Positions 9,927 through 21,769 of a DNA stretch of 64,000 nucleotides are shown one piece after another. Source of the DNA: Aquatica leii. Taxonomy: Eukaryota; Arthropoda; Insecta; Coleoptera; Lampyridae. Every line of letters begins with the position of its first letter. Positions within the stretch are counted from its first letter, which is position 1. The DNA lies in contig CM069436.1 in assembly GCA_035610365.1 (NCBI GenBank), positions 6,314,937 through 6,378,936 of the forward strand, given 5' to 3'. A program made the position numbers and the translations under genes. The notes under the pieces were generated by a model. The model did no database searches. It saw nothing but the letters and a program-made list of their open reading frames with translations, and was not told the DNA's origin.

Positions 9927-12502
9927 CACTGGTCTGCAAAAAAATATTTTTTATCGACCCCTGACACTATTCCGGGTGATTCTTATGGTAAAATGACGTC
10001 CTGAATCCAAATATGTCTTCCGTTTTCTTCCATCACCCACCATTTTCGAGGGAGCCCCAAATCTCTAATTTTACCACTTTTCGATAAATTAATTATAATT
10101 TATTTATCGAACGATAATAATTATAATAATAATAAATATATGGACATGAATTTAATTTAAATGGGAAAAAGAACTATTTTAGCTATAAACAGTAATAAAT
10201 AAAAAGGTAGTCATCGTTACTTGGTGCTTGCTTTCCTTTTATACCCTGAGGTACAGCTCTCTCGTTTCAAAAACCAGCAGTACTTCGCCAACATGCTTGC
10301 ATTCCACTTCCCTGAAAATCTCTTCTCCAGCTTAGTGATGTCTTGATGGAACCGTTCCCCGTGTTTATTCGAGACTGCTCCTAAATTTTCAGGGAAAAAG
10401 TCCAGATGCGAGTGAAGGAAGTGAACTTTAAGAGACATGTTACATCCTATGTCCTTGTACGCTAAAAGCAGTTCCTCGACGTGAGCGACATAATCTTCAC
10501 TTTTGTGGTTACCCAGGAAGTTCTTACAAACGTTTTGAAATGCAAGCCAAGCTGGTTTTTCTTTTCGATTTAGGTGTTCAATAAACGTCGAATCTTTGAA
10601 GAGTTGTATAATCTGGGGACCAACAAAAACGCCTTCTTTGATTTTAGCTTCGCTAAGACGAGAAAATTTAGTTTTCAAAAATTGAAATGCGCCACCTGTC
10701 TTGTTCACTGCTTTCACAAACTGCTTGATCAATCCAAGTTTGATGTGTAAAGGTAGTAAGTAAATATTTACTTTCGGAACCAAAGGATTGTGGGCGACAT
10801 TTTTCTGACCAGGAATAAGATTTTCTCGCAGAGGCCAGTCCCGTACGATGTAATGTTTATCTCGGGCTCGGCTATCCCATTCACAAAGGAAGCAGCAATA
10901 TTTTTTGAATCTTGATTGCAGGCCCGTGAGTAGAGCAACAACTTTTAAGTCAGCGCAAAGTTTCCACTTATAATCATGATAACTAATTTTATCAAGGATT
11001 CTGAAGATGTTTTGGTACGTTTTCTTCATATCAGCAGAGTATGCAACTGGAACTGATGAGAACTCATTCCCATTTGCCAACAGGACAACTTTTAAGCTTG
11101 TTTTTGATGAGTCTATAAATAGTCTCCATTTATCTGGGTCAGATGGCATCTGTAGCTCTGTCATCAATAAATTTGCATTAGGACAGAACACTAAGCCTTT
11201 ATCTTCTGAGAAAAGACATTTCAGGGTTGCTTGTCTGGTCCTGTAAAAAGATATTTTTACTCCCTTTTCTAAGAGATTCCACTGTTGAAGTCGCGATCCT
11301 AGGAGCTGAGATTTAGTCTTGGGTAACTGCAAATCCCTGACAAGATCATTTAATTCCGATTGAGTGAGGAGGTGAGGTTGCCGAGAAACTAAATCTGCGG
11401 AATACTCTTCATCATCATTGAACGTATCATTCGAAGCCCCAAGTTGTGGCTCAGAGTCTTTTAAATCAATTTCCGGCTCTAGAGTATAAATGTTTGGGGG
11501 CTCTGGGATTGGCAAAGTATCGTTATGAGGAACAGGTCTTAGAGCTGACGGAATATTGGGATACTGAATTGTATGCTTACTTTTGCTCGAAAACCCGACG
11601 GTAGAAGTCATACAAAAGTAACAATCTGTAAGATGACAGCGAGGTTCACGCCAAACCATGGGCACAGCAAATGGCATTGATTTACGGGTACCTTTGAGCC
11701 ATTTGATCAAACTACTGTAACAAGTCGTACAGCAAACTGATGGAGCCCAAGTCTTGTCCTGGTCGCCAACTTGACAATCAAAGTACAATTTATAAGCTAT
11801 TTTAACAAGCGGAGAAAGGGGTTTTCGTTACGCTTTTAAAGTTAATTCCCCGCAGACATAGCAGAAGCTATCGGGATGATTTTTACACTCGCGTGGCATA
11901 ATTTAACAGTAATTCAACGCCCGACATTAACCACAAATCACACTTAGTCAATTGAAAAAATCCGGAGAAAAGTAGTTTTACTGTTTTACACAAATGAACA
12001 AAAATGAACACCAAATCCAGCACGTTTAAAACGTCGACAAGTTAACTCTGCAACAGCTATAGATGTACTGATCGAAGCAGTTAAGCAAACAATGTAATAT
12101 ACTATAATGAGAAGAGTAATGCAAGTTCAAGCCTGTCGAAACTTCCTGTTCAAACCTGCATGTGATATTGCGATCGCCAGCGCCGTGCAGTGAATGTTCC
12201 TAACTGTTTATTGATATTTTTTTACTGTTCTTATATATTTGTATTTTATTGTTGTTTCTATATACATTTTATAGCAAAACTTTTGCCATATACTTTGGTA
12301 TAAATTTTATTACCTGCTTTGGGATGTTTAACGGCGATAAGTTAAAATTCTCAAAAAAAATGCAAAAAATAAAATAAAAATGGAGTCCCCCCAAAATAGG
12401 TGGGTGATGGGTAAAAACGGAGCTCATTTTTGGATTCAAGAGGTCATTTTACATAAGAATCGTTAAGAATGGTATCAGGGCCGATTTTCATGCAGAGCAG
12501 TG
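9927..12502 (-). mobile_element. DNA transposon with CACTG ends and a 560-codon gene
   Basis: Inverted repeats of about 130 bp bound the element: CACTGGTCTGCA from 9927, and TGCAGAGCAGTG ending at 12502. Further shared blocks include GATTCTTATG, AAAATGAC, TGAATCCAAA and CATCACCCACC. Length is about 2,576 bp. Flanking bases (TTA on the left, TAT on the right) give no exact target duplication. CACTG termini recall the CACTA/Mirage/Chapaev group, but the encoded protein does not let me confirm a superfamily by eye. Confidence 0.75.
10217..11899 (-). pseudogene. Near-intact ORF of CACTG-end transposon (putative transposase), one nonsense codon
   Basis: The natural start is the ATG at 11897-11899 (MPRECKNHPDSFCYVCGE). 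One TAA at codon 24, probably a CAA-to-TAA change, then the frame stays open to the stop at 10217, about 560 codons in all. The open part begins at 11788 with TTG, so it has no ATG of its own there. Features: two Cys pairs near the N terminus (CYVC and CCTTC) suggest a zinc-binding domain. A central block has YCCFLCEWDSRARDKHYI and LLPLHIKLGLIKQFVKAV. A C-terminal block has HFLHSHLDFFPENLGAVS, HGERFHQDI and YCWFLKRE. I recall this protein as a repeated, unnamed family in insects and cnidarians. A transposase role is inferred from its position between inverted repeats. Confidence 0.75.
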
Positions 12503-12669
12503 TATTAATAAAGGAAACACAATCAACAATCAATGTAGTATGATTCTATCACTATGAGAAAAATCTAGTCAAATAAAACTTTTCAGAAGTTGGATCAACC
12601 TCTCACAAGAATAACATTGTCCTATATTGTCTACACTGCAAACTAATCATGAATTTCATTAAGATACAA

Positions 12670-13447
12670 GATAAGTCCTTAAGCGCGACCCTAAAATTTA
12701 TCTCGTAAACTATTTGCTTTAGCAAAACGGGAAAAAATTTCATAGACTAAATCACATATAGGGAGTTTACTGAAACTATTCATATAGTACGGAGGATTCT
12801 ACATTAGAAACACCATATGGCATTTTTCTTGAAATTTTCATATTAAATTGGTAACGCATTTTAGTGAAGACTAGCAGATTTTTGTAATTAAAAAAAAATT
12901 AAATGGAAAGGCATAGTGGGCTTAGAATAGTTGTAAAGTACATAAATTAGCAAATCTATCATAAAAAAATTGAATTTTCTGTAATTGGAGAAACGGGAGA
13001 TACAAAAAATTTCTTTGGTAACCATCAATCGCGAAGGTGTTAAAATTGCCTACCGTTGTTTAGAACACACTCATTGATTCTTGTTTTGGTTGACAGTACA
13101 GCAGCTTCTAATTCCGCCATCGGAATAGACCGTATGGCGTTCTGTATTCCTACAATCATTTTCTCGCGCGTAGTAAGAGGATCTTGGTAGACGTCCCCGG
13201 AGAAAAAAATCTAGACATGTGAAGTCCGGAGACCTAGGTGGTCAGAAAACGCACTTCCCTTCTCAATCCAGCAATCGGGGAATTTTTGTAACCACCCCCT
13301 GATTTCGCCACCCCCACAGGGTTTTCAAATGTGAAAATATTTTCTTACATGTGATTTAGTCTATGAAATTTTTTTCTCGTATTGCTAGAGCAAATAGTTT
13401 TCGAAATGAATTTGCGGGCCGTGCTTAATTAAAGACTCACCCGGTAT
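12670..13447 (-). mobile_element. Tc1/mariner-type transposon relic
   Basis: Inverted repeats face each other. The left arm at about 12670-12770 and the right arm at about 13340-13446 share AAACTATTTGCT, TTTCATAGACTAAATCACAT and AAGTC/GACTT-type ends. The right tip reads GACTCACCCGGTATA. About 780 bp remain. Inside, on the minus strand, only the 3' part of a transposase survives. Confidence 0.65.
13045..13295 (-). pseudogene. C-terminal remnant of mariner-like transposase
   Basis: The minus strand reads DVYQDPLTTREKMIVGIQNA then IRSIPMAELEAAVLSTKTRI and NECVLNNGRQF. This matches the C-terminal segment of DD34D-type mariner relatives (VYQDPPTTREDM...RI..C). The DNA-binding domains and most of the catalytic domain are absent. 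Confidence 0.65.
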
Positions 13448-13904
13448 ACATTTAACATTTCCACTATAGTGTGAAACATGGTGCACAATATTTTTTTATC
13501 TACTACTTGACCATGATTTCTTTCTTTTTATGTTGGCTCTTGATTGAATTTGTTGTTCAAATTTTCAAAACAGATTCTTTACTCTCTCTTACGCCAAGAA
13601 ACCAAACTGTCACGTACTTTTATTTAAACAATATCGCATTGACAAAGCATGTCATTAATATAGATCTTAATCAGTTACTCGAATTATCGAAGAATCATTG
13701 TCTGTCGATTAATAAATTGGTTGTGTTTACTTTTTGCAGCAAAAGAGATGTTTTGAACAACATTTTTAGATTAAACTGAACACAATTTTGTTTTTATCTG
13801 TCAATTATTTGATAACTGTCAATTATAATCTAAAACACAATTTATACTGACTCAGAAATATACAAAAAATATGTGAGTGACATAATAACAAAATTCGGGC
13901 TTCC

Positions 13905-15290
13905 ATTGTCTTTATTTCTATATATAAACGTTTTGATTGCTTCAGATATCTCTGACGTATAGGATACTGAGTAGCCGTTTTGGTAGTTCTTCTTTTTTAG
14001 GTTGCAAGTTTATGAAGAAGTTCTTCTATTGTCATGAATGAAGTACGAATGCAGAGCCATTTCATTGTGTAAATTTACTATACATGAATAATAATGGTAA
14101 GTAAATGACTGTAGAGATAGAAACGTTGAAAGCTGATTTTATACTCGCGTAATTCAAATAAGTTTTGAATTACGCGGGTATAAAATTAACGTTTCTATCT
14201 CTATACCCATTTTCTTAAGATCTTTTTTTAAGTTTTTGATATCTTCCTGGAGTGTTTCTCTGTGTTATATAACCTTTGAGCTCTGTCGAATAGAGACTTT
14301 GCTACTTCTTTCTTCGTTGTTTTCGAGTGGTTAGATACATGGTTCAGATATTGGGCAGTGTGTGTTGGTTTTCTGTAAACAGTTGTCTCGATTCTTACAT
14401 TGTTTTTCTTCGTGTGAATTTCAAAAAACGGTACCAAGTCTTCCATTTTTTCCATTACGAATTTAATAGATGACTTGATGTCCAGGTGATGTGATTGTCG
14501 ATCATTGTGGTTCCAAATTATAAACGTATCGTTTACATACTTAAGCTATATCTTATATTTAAATTTAGCTTTTTTATTACCTGAGATTCAAACCAGTTTA
14601 TGTAGACGTGATAGCATCCTAATAGCTTTATTATTCCTTTTATTAGTACCGTAGTTCTTCTGTAGATTATTGTCTTTTTAAAGCTTTTTTGGAACGATGA
14701 CTAGTGCTTCTTCCACAGGAACATTGTTCTATAGATTGTCCACGTCAAAGCTGACCATTTGATCTCATTGTTGCAGTTTTACTGTTTTCGGAATATTAAC
14801 GAAATGTTGGAGTTTTTGATAAAAAAATTAGCTGTTGTGTTGAAGCGGTGTACGATCACTAGTAGAAACTTGGCTAGCTGGTATGTGGGTGTTGTGTATC
14901 TTGGGTAGTCCATACAGATGTGGCGATTTGCTGTAGTGTGATGTCAGCGTAGTCCTTCATTCCCTCTTCTCGTTCTCTTGTTGTAAAATCTCTTAAATTT
15001 TTTGGTCGTAGATAATCAAGTCCATAATAACCGTTGCGGTTCCTTTGTCGGTTAGAAGAATTTTGATAGATTTGTTTTTTCGTAGACTTTTAAAGGCATT
15101 ATTCTTCTGTTTAGTAATGTTTCTATAATACAATATGTTCTTTTTTTCTAGTGCACACCTAACTTTCCACTTAAATGTTTCTGCTTGTATTGATTCTAAC
15201 CGTGTTGTTTCAACTGCACTGATGATGTTCAGTAAAGGAACGTTTTTCGGTGTTACAAAAAAATTAATTTCAAAAAGACGAGAAGTTACA
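13905..15290 (-). pseudogene. Penelope-like element fragment: N-terminal region and reverse transcriptase
   Basis: Read from right to left it gives ADKG-type sequence (ILLTDKGTATVIMDL), SPHLYGLPKIHNTH, VSFDVDNL, KYVNDTFIIWNHND (the YVDD active site, here YVND) and VYRKPTHTAQYLNHVSNHSK. These are the ordered landmarks of Penelope-like reverse transcriptases. The last portion is open as 75 codons at 14228-14455. The GIY-YIG endonuclease is not seen on this strand. Stops and frameshifts are frequent. Confidence 0.75.
14111..14206. repeat. ~40-bp-arm hairpin
   Basis: GTAGAGATAGAAACGTT followed by TTTTATACTCGCGTAATTCAA on the left is mirrored by TTGAATTACGCGGGTATAAAA and AACGTTTCTATCTCTATAC on the right. 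The loop is only about 10 bp. It lies just beyond the 3' side of the minus-strand Penelope reading frame. Confidence 0.85.
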
Positions 15291-15439
15291 AAAAGGTACT
15301 AGGTTACCAGTGGAAGGAATAATGATGCTAATAGAATGCTGTCTCAAGAACTAATATTTTCAGTAAAAAGACAGATTCTTGGTTTAGAACAACGATTTTC
15401 TAATCTCTATCACCCATCATTGCCAACACCTGCATGCAC

Positions 15440-16215
15440 TGATTCAAATCTCAAGCAAAAGAAAAAAATAAATTTAAACCTTAGATATTGCTTAGAATAG
15501 GTAGAAGATACGTTTATAATTATAACTTCCTACAACATCTGAACAACATCAAGGCATCCACCAAATTCACAATTGAAAAAAAAAGACTTACTACCACTTT
15601 TTGGACGTTTACGTAAAGAGAAACAATGATGGACTGAGGCAACCAACACATAGTGGCCAATATCTAAACCGTGCATTCAACTAATCGATAACAATAATAA
15701 AAGGAGTAGCAAAGTTTCTATTCGACAGAGCCTACAGGTCATGTAACACAGAGAAAAGACTTCAAAAATAAATCAAAAATATGTAAAAGGACTTATCCAA
15801 AAAAACATAATAGAAGAGTTTTTTTATAAACACCAAACTAACATAAACCAGTAACCAAAAAAAAGAAGAACTACCAAAACCCCTACTCAGCGTCTCATAC
15901 GGCTTATCTGAGAAGATAAAACGCATTGGAAGAAGTTACAAAATTAATACAGTGATCAGATCCATTAAAATTAGTATTTCTGCCACGAGACCACAAACCA
16001 GTCAAAACTTCAAAAACTGCGTCTATCAAATCCCGTGTGAATGTGGCAGGTGATAGGTTAAGGAAATCAAAAGACTCTTAGAAGTCAACTTGAAAGAACA
16101 CAGAATTCATACATAGAAGAAACATTTTAAGATCCGACATCGCGCAACAGTCCTGTGAAGAACAACATAGAACGAAATCTGATGTAGCGAGAATCATACA
16201 ACACATATATTTGAT
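15440..16215 (+). pseudogene. Penelope-like element fragment: end of RT and GIY-YIG endonuclease
   Basis: The plus strand carries YVEDTFII (RT active-site block), STKFTIEKKRL, LLSVSYGLSEKIKRIGRSYK and NCVYQIPCECGR, then RLLEVNLKEHRIH. The last two match the GIY-YIG endonuclease of Penelope elements (VY-IPCECG-YIGET-R-L-R-KEH); the YIGET part is lost. It points away from the minus-strand copy on its left, so the two fragments are arranged back to back. The pairing with 13905-15290 overlaps in content, so they are two copies. Confidence 0.75.
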
Positions 16216-18990
16216 AACTTTATTTTTTTTTAACTTAGAGCGTTGGCCTGCCGCGCTAGTTCAAGAAATTCTTTTCACGGTCAGTCATAGCAGATGGGAC
16301 ACCATTGGTTTTCTTTATCCTGCTATGACCTCGAAATTTGTCATCATACTATAGTTGCGTCCGCTTGTTGAATTATCCCAAGCTGTACCATTAAAGGGCT
16401 GGTTTCCTGTGCCTGCTGAAAATTAAAATTACCTTAGGTGTCGTGGTACCACTAGTAAATTTAAATACACTGTCACTATAGGCTTCCCAATAAATTTTGT
16501 CATTAGGACACTTGTAACTGTACGGTTGACTAGATGAATGTTATAGTTTCCTTCCTTTTTTTTAACGACAGGACATCCTTATTTATAAAATTGTGTGTAA
16601 AGATAAAATAACTTTTATTATGGGACGCTACAACACCTATCTAGTTGATAGGATAGGATAGATTACTACTAGTGATTTGTGGGCACTCTAGCGGGTTTGA
16701 GTTTTGCATATGCCTCCTCTTCCATTCTTCCTCTTTTAGTTTTAATATCTTTGTTACGAAGGCGCTTGTTTCTTGCCAGTCATCTCCGATGCTTTATAAT
16801 TTATATAATTATTCTGTACTTTTTATATAGCTTTTCTCTCTTAATGATCTATCTCCTGCACATGAATATGGTATGTGACGCGTAGTCTATTTCCTACCCA
16901 CACCTAACCAAGATGAATAATCTTTTTTCTTAATTTTTTGTTAAATATAAAACATCCAGGGCTTGTAAAACCTTGAGTAGAGTAGTAATTTAGGTTACCG
17001 TGTTTTCTGCTGGTCCATTCTTTAATGTCCGGTATTAATTTTTTAGTCTAAACCGCCTTGGGATATTTTTCCCAATTCTTTTGCCATTTCTTCAGGGTCA
17101 GCTCTTTCCTGGTCGCTTTGTTCATTCTACCTCATGCGTTTGCTTTTTCCTCAGCCATTAAGTCAATGGGTGTAATCTCCGCCAAGACTTTTGCTGGAGA
17201 TCGTCCTGTACGCCGATGTTATTCTAATCGCAACCTTCCTTTGCGTTCATTGGACTAGTTGCCTTACTCTCCCTATTTTTATGGTGTGGTACAGATCGGT
17301 GCAGCATAAAAAATCGCCGAATGTACCGTAGACATAATTAGCAGGCGTTGGGCTTTTTACCTTTGCCACAAATCTGTACAAGGCTGTTGCTTTGTTGTCC
17401 GCTTTCACATCCAAATATTTCATTGCTAGTTTTACGTTCACAATGGCGCCCCTAAAGAGAAAGGGGCAATCTTCCTTCTTTCTGAGAACGCTAACGCTTC
17501 TGGTTTGTTAAACGCCACTTTTATTTTGTTTGCTACCATCCAGAAATCCACCTTCTCTAAGTCTAAGTTTACTGTCCGCACTAATTCTTCAACGGTGCTC
17601 TTTTGAACAAAAAGTGCCTAGTCATCTGCAAATGCAATTACTGCTAACTGAGTAGACAGGCGTGTTGGCAGTAGGTCGGCATAAAAGATGTTCCATAAGG
17701 TGGGTCCCAGGATGCAACCCTGCGGTACACTGCAAGTCATCTGGTACTTAATGGCAACGTTTTGGCCATCCAAGTAGGTGATGCTTTTGTTAGTCAAATA
17801 ACTTGTTATCACCTTCATCAGATGTTGGTCAATTCCTTTTTTCCCCATTTTTTCCACTAGCATCGAATTAAAAGCATTTAGGATGTCAATCGAAACTAAT
17901 TTTTTGATCTTCCTTGTTTGCCACGTACCGTGGCTGCCGCGGCTAGCGATCGAATACGGTCGAGAACATCTATAGTTGACTTGCTTTTTTTAAATCCATA
18001 TTGAAACTGAGTCAAATCTCTACGTTTTTCTACCTCGCTTTTGATCCTACTCAAGAGTAGTTTTTCGTATAAATTTTGCCAACTTTATAATCACTTGGTG
18101 TTTTGGGGATGAGTATCAGATTAGCCTCTTTCCATGGATCTGGAAAATTGCTCTTTGCCAACTCTGCATTGAAAATCTTTAGTAAAAGGTTCGAATGTTC
18201 TATTGATGCAATTTTAACTGCTTCATTCGGTATTCCATTCTATTCGTCGCTAGGCCTTTTATAGCTATTTCCCAGTTTGAACTTTTTGTTCACAAATTTA
18301 AATCCCGCACCCCACGGATTGTTTTCTAAGTCCGCGCACATATCCTCCCAAGCCTTATTCTTTACTCTACTAACGGCTGAGCGATATTCCTTTTTTGATT
18401 GTTTATATAAGTCCTCGAGTTCGACTTTTGTTGTGTTGTTGTAGGAATTACCTACGCTTCGTGATGCACTCTTTCTTCAAAAGTTGTAGCTCTTTAGACC
18501 ATCAGTACAGTGAGTTTCTGCTTTCCTTGAAGTATGTGAGGCATACTCTCATTGCACGCGTAGGTAATTGCATTAGTAATTTCCTTGAGGTTTACGGAGT
18601 CTTTATCGCACTCTAGTTGCTCCCTCAATGCTGTCCTGAGTTTAGTGGCCTCTAGCTTATTAGGGTTCCACCTGCGCTTTGATGAATGCTCTTTTTAGGC
18701 CGTTGTTGGTTGCTTCTTTGCATTTTGTATTATATGTATCAGTGATCGCTTAGACTCTCCTTCACCAGAACTTTCCATTTGAGTATCCTTTGTGCCACCT
18801 CTTCAGAACCAAGAGTGAGATCGATAAACGATTTCCAGTCCCGCATAGAAACGTTGGGTTCTTGGCGGTGTTCAATACCACCATGTCTTCCATATTCAAC
18901 CATTCCAAAAGCATATCCCCTCTTTTATTTTTTCTAGCCGACCCTCATTCGGGTGCCTTGGCGTTAAAATCGCCACCTGACCTCTTACGT
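16216..18990 (-). mobile_element. R1-clade LINE, ORF2 plus 3' region
   Basis: Endonuclease, reverse transcriptase and C-terminal parts occur in the correct order on the minus strand, with a 3' region of about 460 bp to the left. That 3' region contains a 10-bp inverted repeat, GTCATAGCAG at 16286-16295 and CTGCTATGAC near 16323-16332. The 5' end is truncated inside the endonuclease domain near 18990; no ORF1 is present. Confidence 0.75.
16690..18985 (-). pseudogene. R1-like LINE ORF2 (endonuclease-RT), broken
   Basis: From right to left: GDFNAKAPE and KRGDMLLEWLNMEDMVVLNT (apurinic endonuclease block); PWGAGFKFVNKK linker; NGIPNEAVKIASIEHSNLL and FPDPWKEANLILIPKT (RT fingers); YGFKKSKSTIDVLDRI; VPQGCILGPTLWNIFYADLL; AFADD at the catalytic site (canonical [FY]ADD). 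The C-terminal end has QRKVAIRITSAYRTISSKS and IPDIKEWTSRKHGN. Block order and wording match R1-clade elements. Many stops and frame changes break it; the longest open part, 17618-17863, contains the catalytic block. Confidence 0.8.
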
Positions 18991-19339
18991 TTTTCCTCTC
19001 TTTTCTGATTTCATCTAATATCTTATCTAATTCAATTTTTTAAAAACCTGAAAAACTGTTCTTGGAAACTTTACACACTTCTAACATAAACCTATCAATA
19101 TTAAAGTTAGAAATGAAATTCAATTAAAGTCTTAAGCCACGACGGAATATGACCAAAGTAAAATGGCATCAGTTTTCGCAAGAATTTGACGTATGTGTCA
19201 GATCAAACTATGTTGAAATAATTATAATTGTAATTTGTTATAAAACATTGGAAGAAAATGGATTCCAACGTACTACACTTTATAGAGAATTTTTAAAAAT
19301 CTGGAAACATAAATTAATCAAGAGATTACATGAAGCCAC

Positions 19340-21050
19340 AAAACTTCGATGGCAAAGTACTTTACTTCTTCTTCTCTTTTTCCCTGCTTGCTTTTTCAGG
19401 CGTCCAGTTCCTGTATCCATATTTTTCAGGTCATTCTATCCTTGCTATGGTTCTTATTTTTTCTAGTGTTTTTTTTCCTGTCGTATTTCTCGGGTTTGGT
19501 CCATTCATTTTCCTCTGCGTTTTTTTTTGCTTCTTGAATGGTTTGCTTAATTCTATCATGTTTTTTGCTATCCCATCTGATTCCATTCTCACTACACGGC
19601 TATACTAATTCAATTGTTTTATTCTTACTTTTTTAATTATTGACTCTTGTTTTGTTATATCTCTAAGGTTTTCGTTTTTGATCCTGTCTCATTTGGCTTT
19701 TGCTGTTATTTTCCTAAGATGCTTCATTTCGATTGTACTTAATTTAGTTTAATCTTTTTTCCTTAACTTCTGTTGCATAAGTTCTTATTGGAATTGTTAT
19801 ACTGTTATGGATTTTCATTTTTGCTTATATATCTATGTCTTTGTGTCCCTTGTATTGTTTTGTTTAAAGTATCATAAATTTTTGTTAATGTATTTGCTTT
19901 GTTCGTTAATTCGACGTTAATTCTTTCGTCTTTTGTTGTTATGGTTCCCAAGTATTCGTATGTACTTTTTCCAAATTTGTATTTTTACATTTAATTTCTT
20001 TGTTCTCATTATCTTTGCGTTTTTCATGTACTATCATAACTTTTGTCTCATTTGCATTCACTTCCGCTTTTATATTTTCCATTTCTTTAGTCCAGGTATT
20101 CATTAACCTTTGCGTTTTATTGTTTGTATTTGCTATTAAGACGACATCATTGGCATATAGAAGATTACTCAGTTTGACTGCTACTAGATTTCTGTGTTTC
20201 ACTACTGTACCCAGCTTTTTATTTTTTATTCTTTTGGTAATTGTATCCATGATGATAACAAGTAGTAAGCAAATTAAGCTTGTTTTATTCCTTTTTTTGT
20301 TGTAAATTGTTCTGATCTTAGTCCTGCTATTTGCATTCTCGCTCTCATTAACTCATAAGTGCTTCTAATTGCGTTTATTTAGCTGTTTGGAATTTCTTTT
20401 TTTCCATATGTTTCCCACATCTTTCTCCTATCTACTGTTTTAAACGCCGTTTTCAGATGCCTGTTCTTCTCCTAGTTTTGGTTCCACATATTCTCTTAAT
20501 CGTTTCTCTAATATCTCTATATCCAATTTACTCCTTTTCGTCCCAGCCATTTAATCATTTGCGTTGCTGTCACTTCCTTTCCCAACCCTTCAACTCTTCT
20601 CTATTTTTTGTTGTTCTTCTTATGTTTCTTTCTCTTATTGCCGTTTGGTATTTGTCCGCATAGTATTCTTTCCACGCTTCTAAAATTTCTTCTAAGTCCG
20701 TTTGTGTTGATTTTATTTTTTTCTTTTTACTTCCTCTTAGTTTTTTTATTTTTTTTCAGAATTTTCTTGTATTAGTTTTGTGTATTTCTGTTATTTTTTC
20801 AAACTCCTTTCATGTTTGTTTCTTGATGAACTTTTTTACCTCCGTCCTTTGTTCATTATATTCTTGTTTATTCATTTGTGTTTTTGTTTTCTTCCTAGCT
20901 GTTTTTATTTTGTTGTTTCATCATTGTGTTCTTTTTTGTATATCTATTATGTCTATTTTTTCTGTTGTTGTCAGTACTACTTCTTTTAATGCCTTTCACC
21001 TTTCTTCTAACGTCCATTCTATTTTTTCCTGCTCTCGTTTCTTTACAAAA
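19340..21050 (-). pseudogene. RTE-like LINE reverse transcriptase fragment
   Basis: The minus strand reads HLKTAFKTVDRRKMWE, INAIRSTYELMRARMQIAGL, RSEQFTTKKGIKQ and NLLYANDVVLIA. The last is the catalytic block, with YAND in place of YADD. NANETKVMIVHEKRK follows. The combination of DR-K-WE, SEQF-T--G--QG and the ETKVM block fits RTE/R4-type LINEs; the clade is my best guess. The right part (20895-21278) is lysine-rich linker. The left part ends in a basic region. Stops are frequent outside 19939-20250. Confidence 0.55.
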
Positions 21051-21060
21051 TTTAAATTTC

Positions 21061-21760
21061 AATGATTCAAGCAGAACTGCATTGTCTTTTTTTAAAACAC
21101 TACAAGCCAACATTTTCCTTAAAGAAATAAAAAATCTGCATCCTAACAAAATTTCTGGACGGATTGTAAAAACGTCAAAATTAAATGTCGACAACCAGAA
21201 TACAAAAATTGTCAATAAAAAAATTACGAATAATTCAAACATCTCAACAATAAGATTCTGAAATCTTTCTCTATTCAAAAATTAAATATCACAATCACAA
21301 ATTCGAACTAAGAAATCTGCAGGAACATTCTTTCAAAATTTAAATATAAATTTACGATTAAAGTCTATACGCCCATCATGCTGAAAAATTCCAATGAAAC
21401 GAGTTTTGAATGATCCAACAACCAAGATTGAAGGTTTCTCATTAAAAAGAAACTTATGGAGAATTTTAACTAGGATACGAACTGGCCAAAAAAATGTAAA
21501 TTTTTGTTACATCGATACTGATATTTGGAAAACCTAAGCTGCAGTTGTGGAGACTATAGACCACATTATCACACAATGTCATTAACAGCTTTTAACAAAA
21601 CTTTAGATGACATCCACAATCTCACCCCCACAGCTTTAGATTGGTTTTGAACCACAGCAGTAAATTTTGATAACGCTATCCTTCTTTATTTTATATTGTC
21701 TATTTAATCATCAATTCCTTCATATACTCATTATAGCATAAATATATTAAAAAAATATTT
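21061..21760 (+). pseudogene. Jockey-like LINE, 3' end of ORF2
   Basis: The plus strand reads LKRNLWRILTRIRTGQ, then LSCSCGDYRPHYHTMSL and IHNLTPTALDWF. These match the end of Jockey-clade ORF2 proteins (RTG-G---L--W, a CxCG...H zinc-knuckle-like block, and AIDWL before the stop). It joins the minus-strand RTE-like fragment at about 21060, so the two are tail-opposed pieces. Only the last 230 or so codons survive. Confidence 0.6.
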
Positions 21761-21769
21761 TTTGAAAGC

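Noticed and set aside
13471-13779. 102-codon plus-strand ORF
   Set aside because: Low-complexity hydrophobic translation of AT-rich DNA, no recognisable motif, no splice or promoter context.
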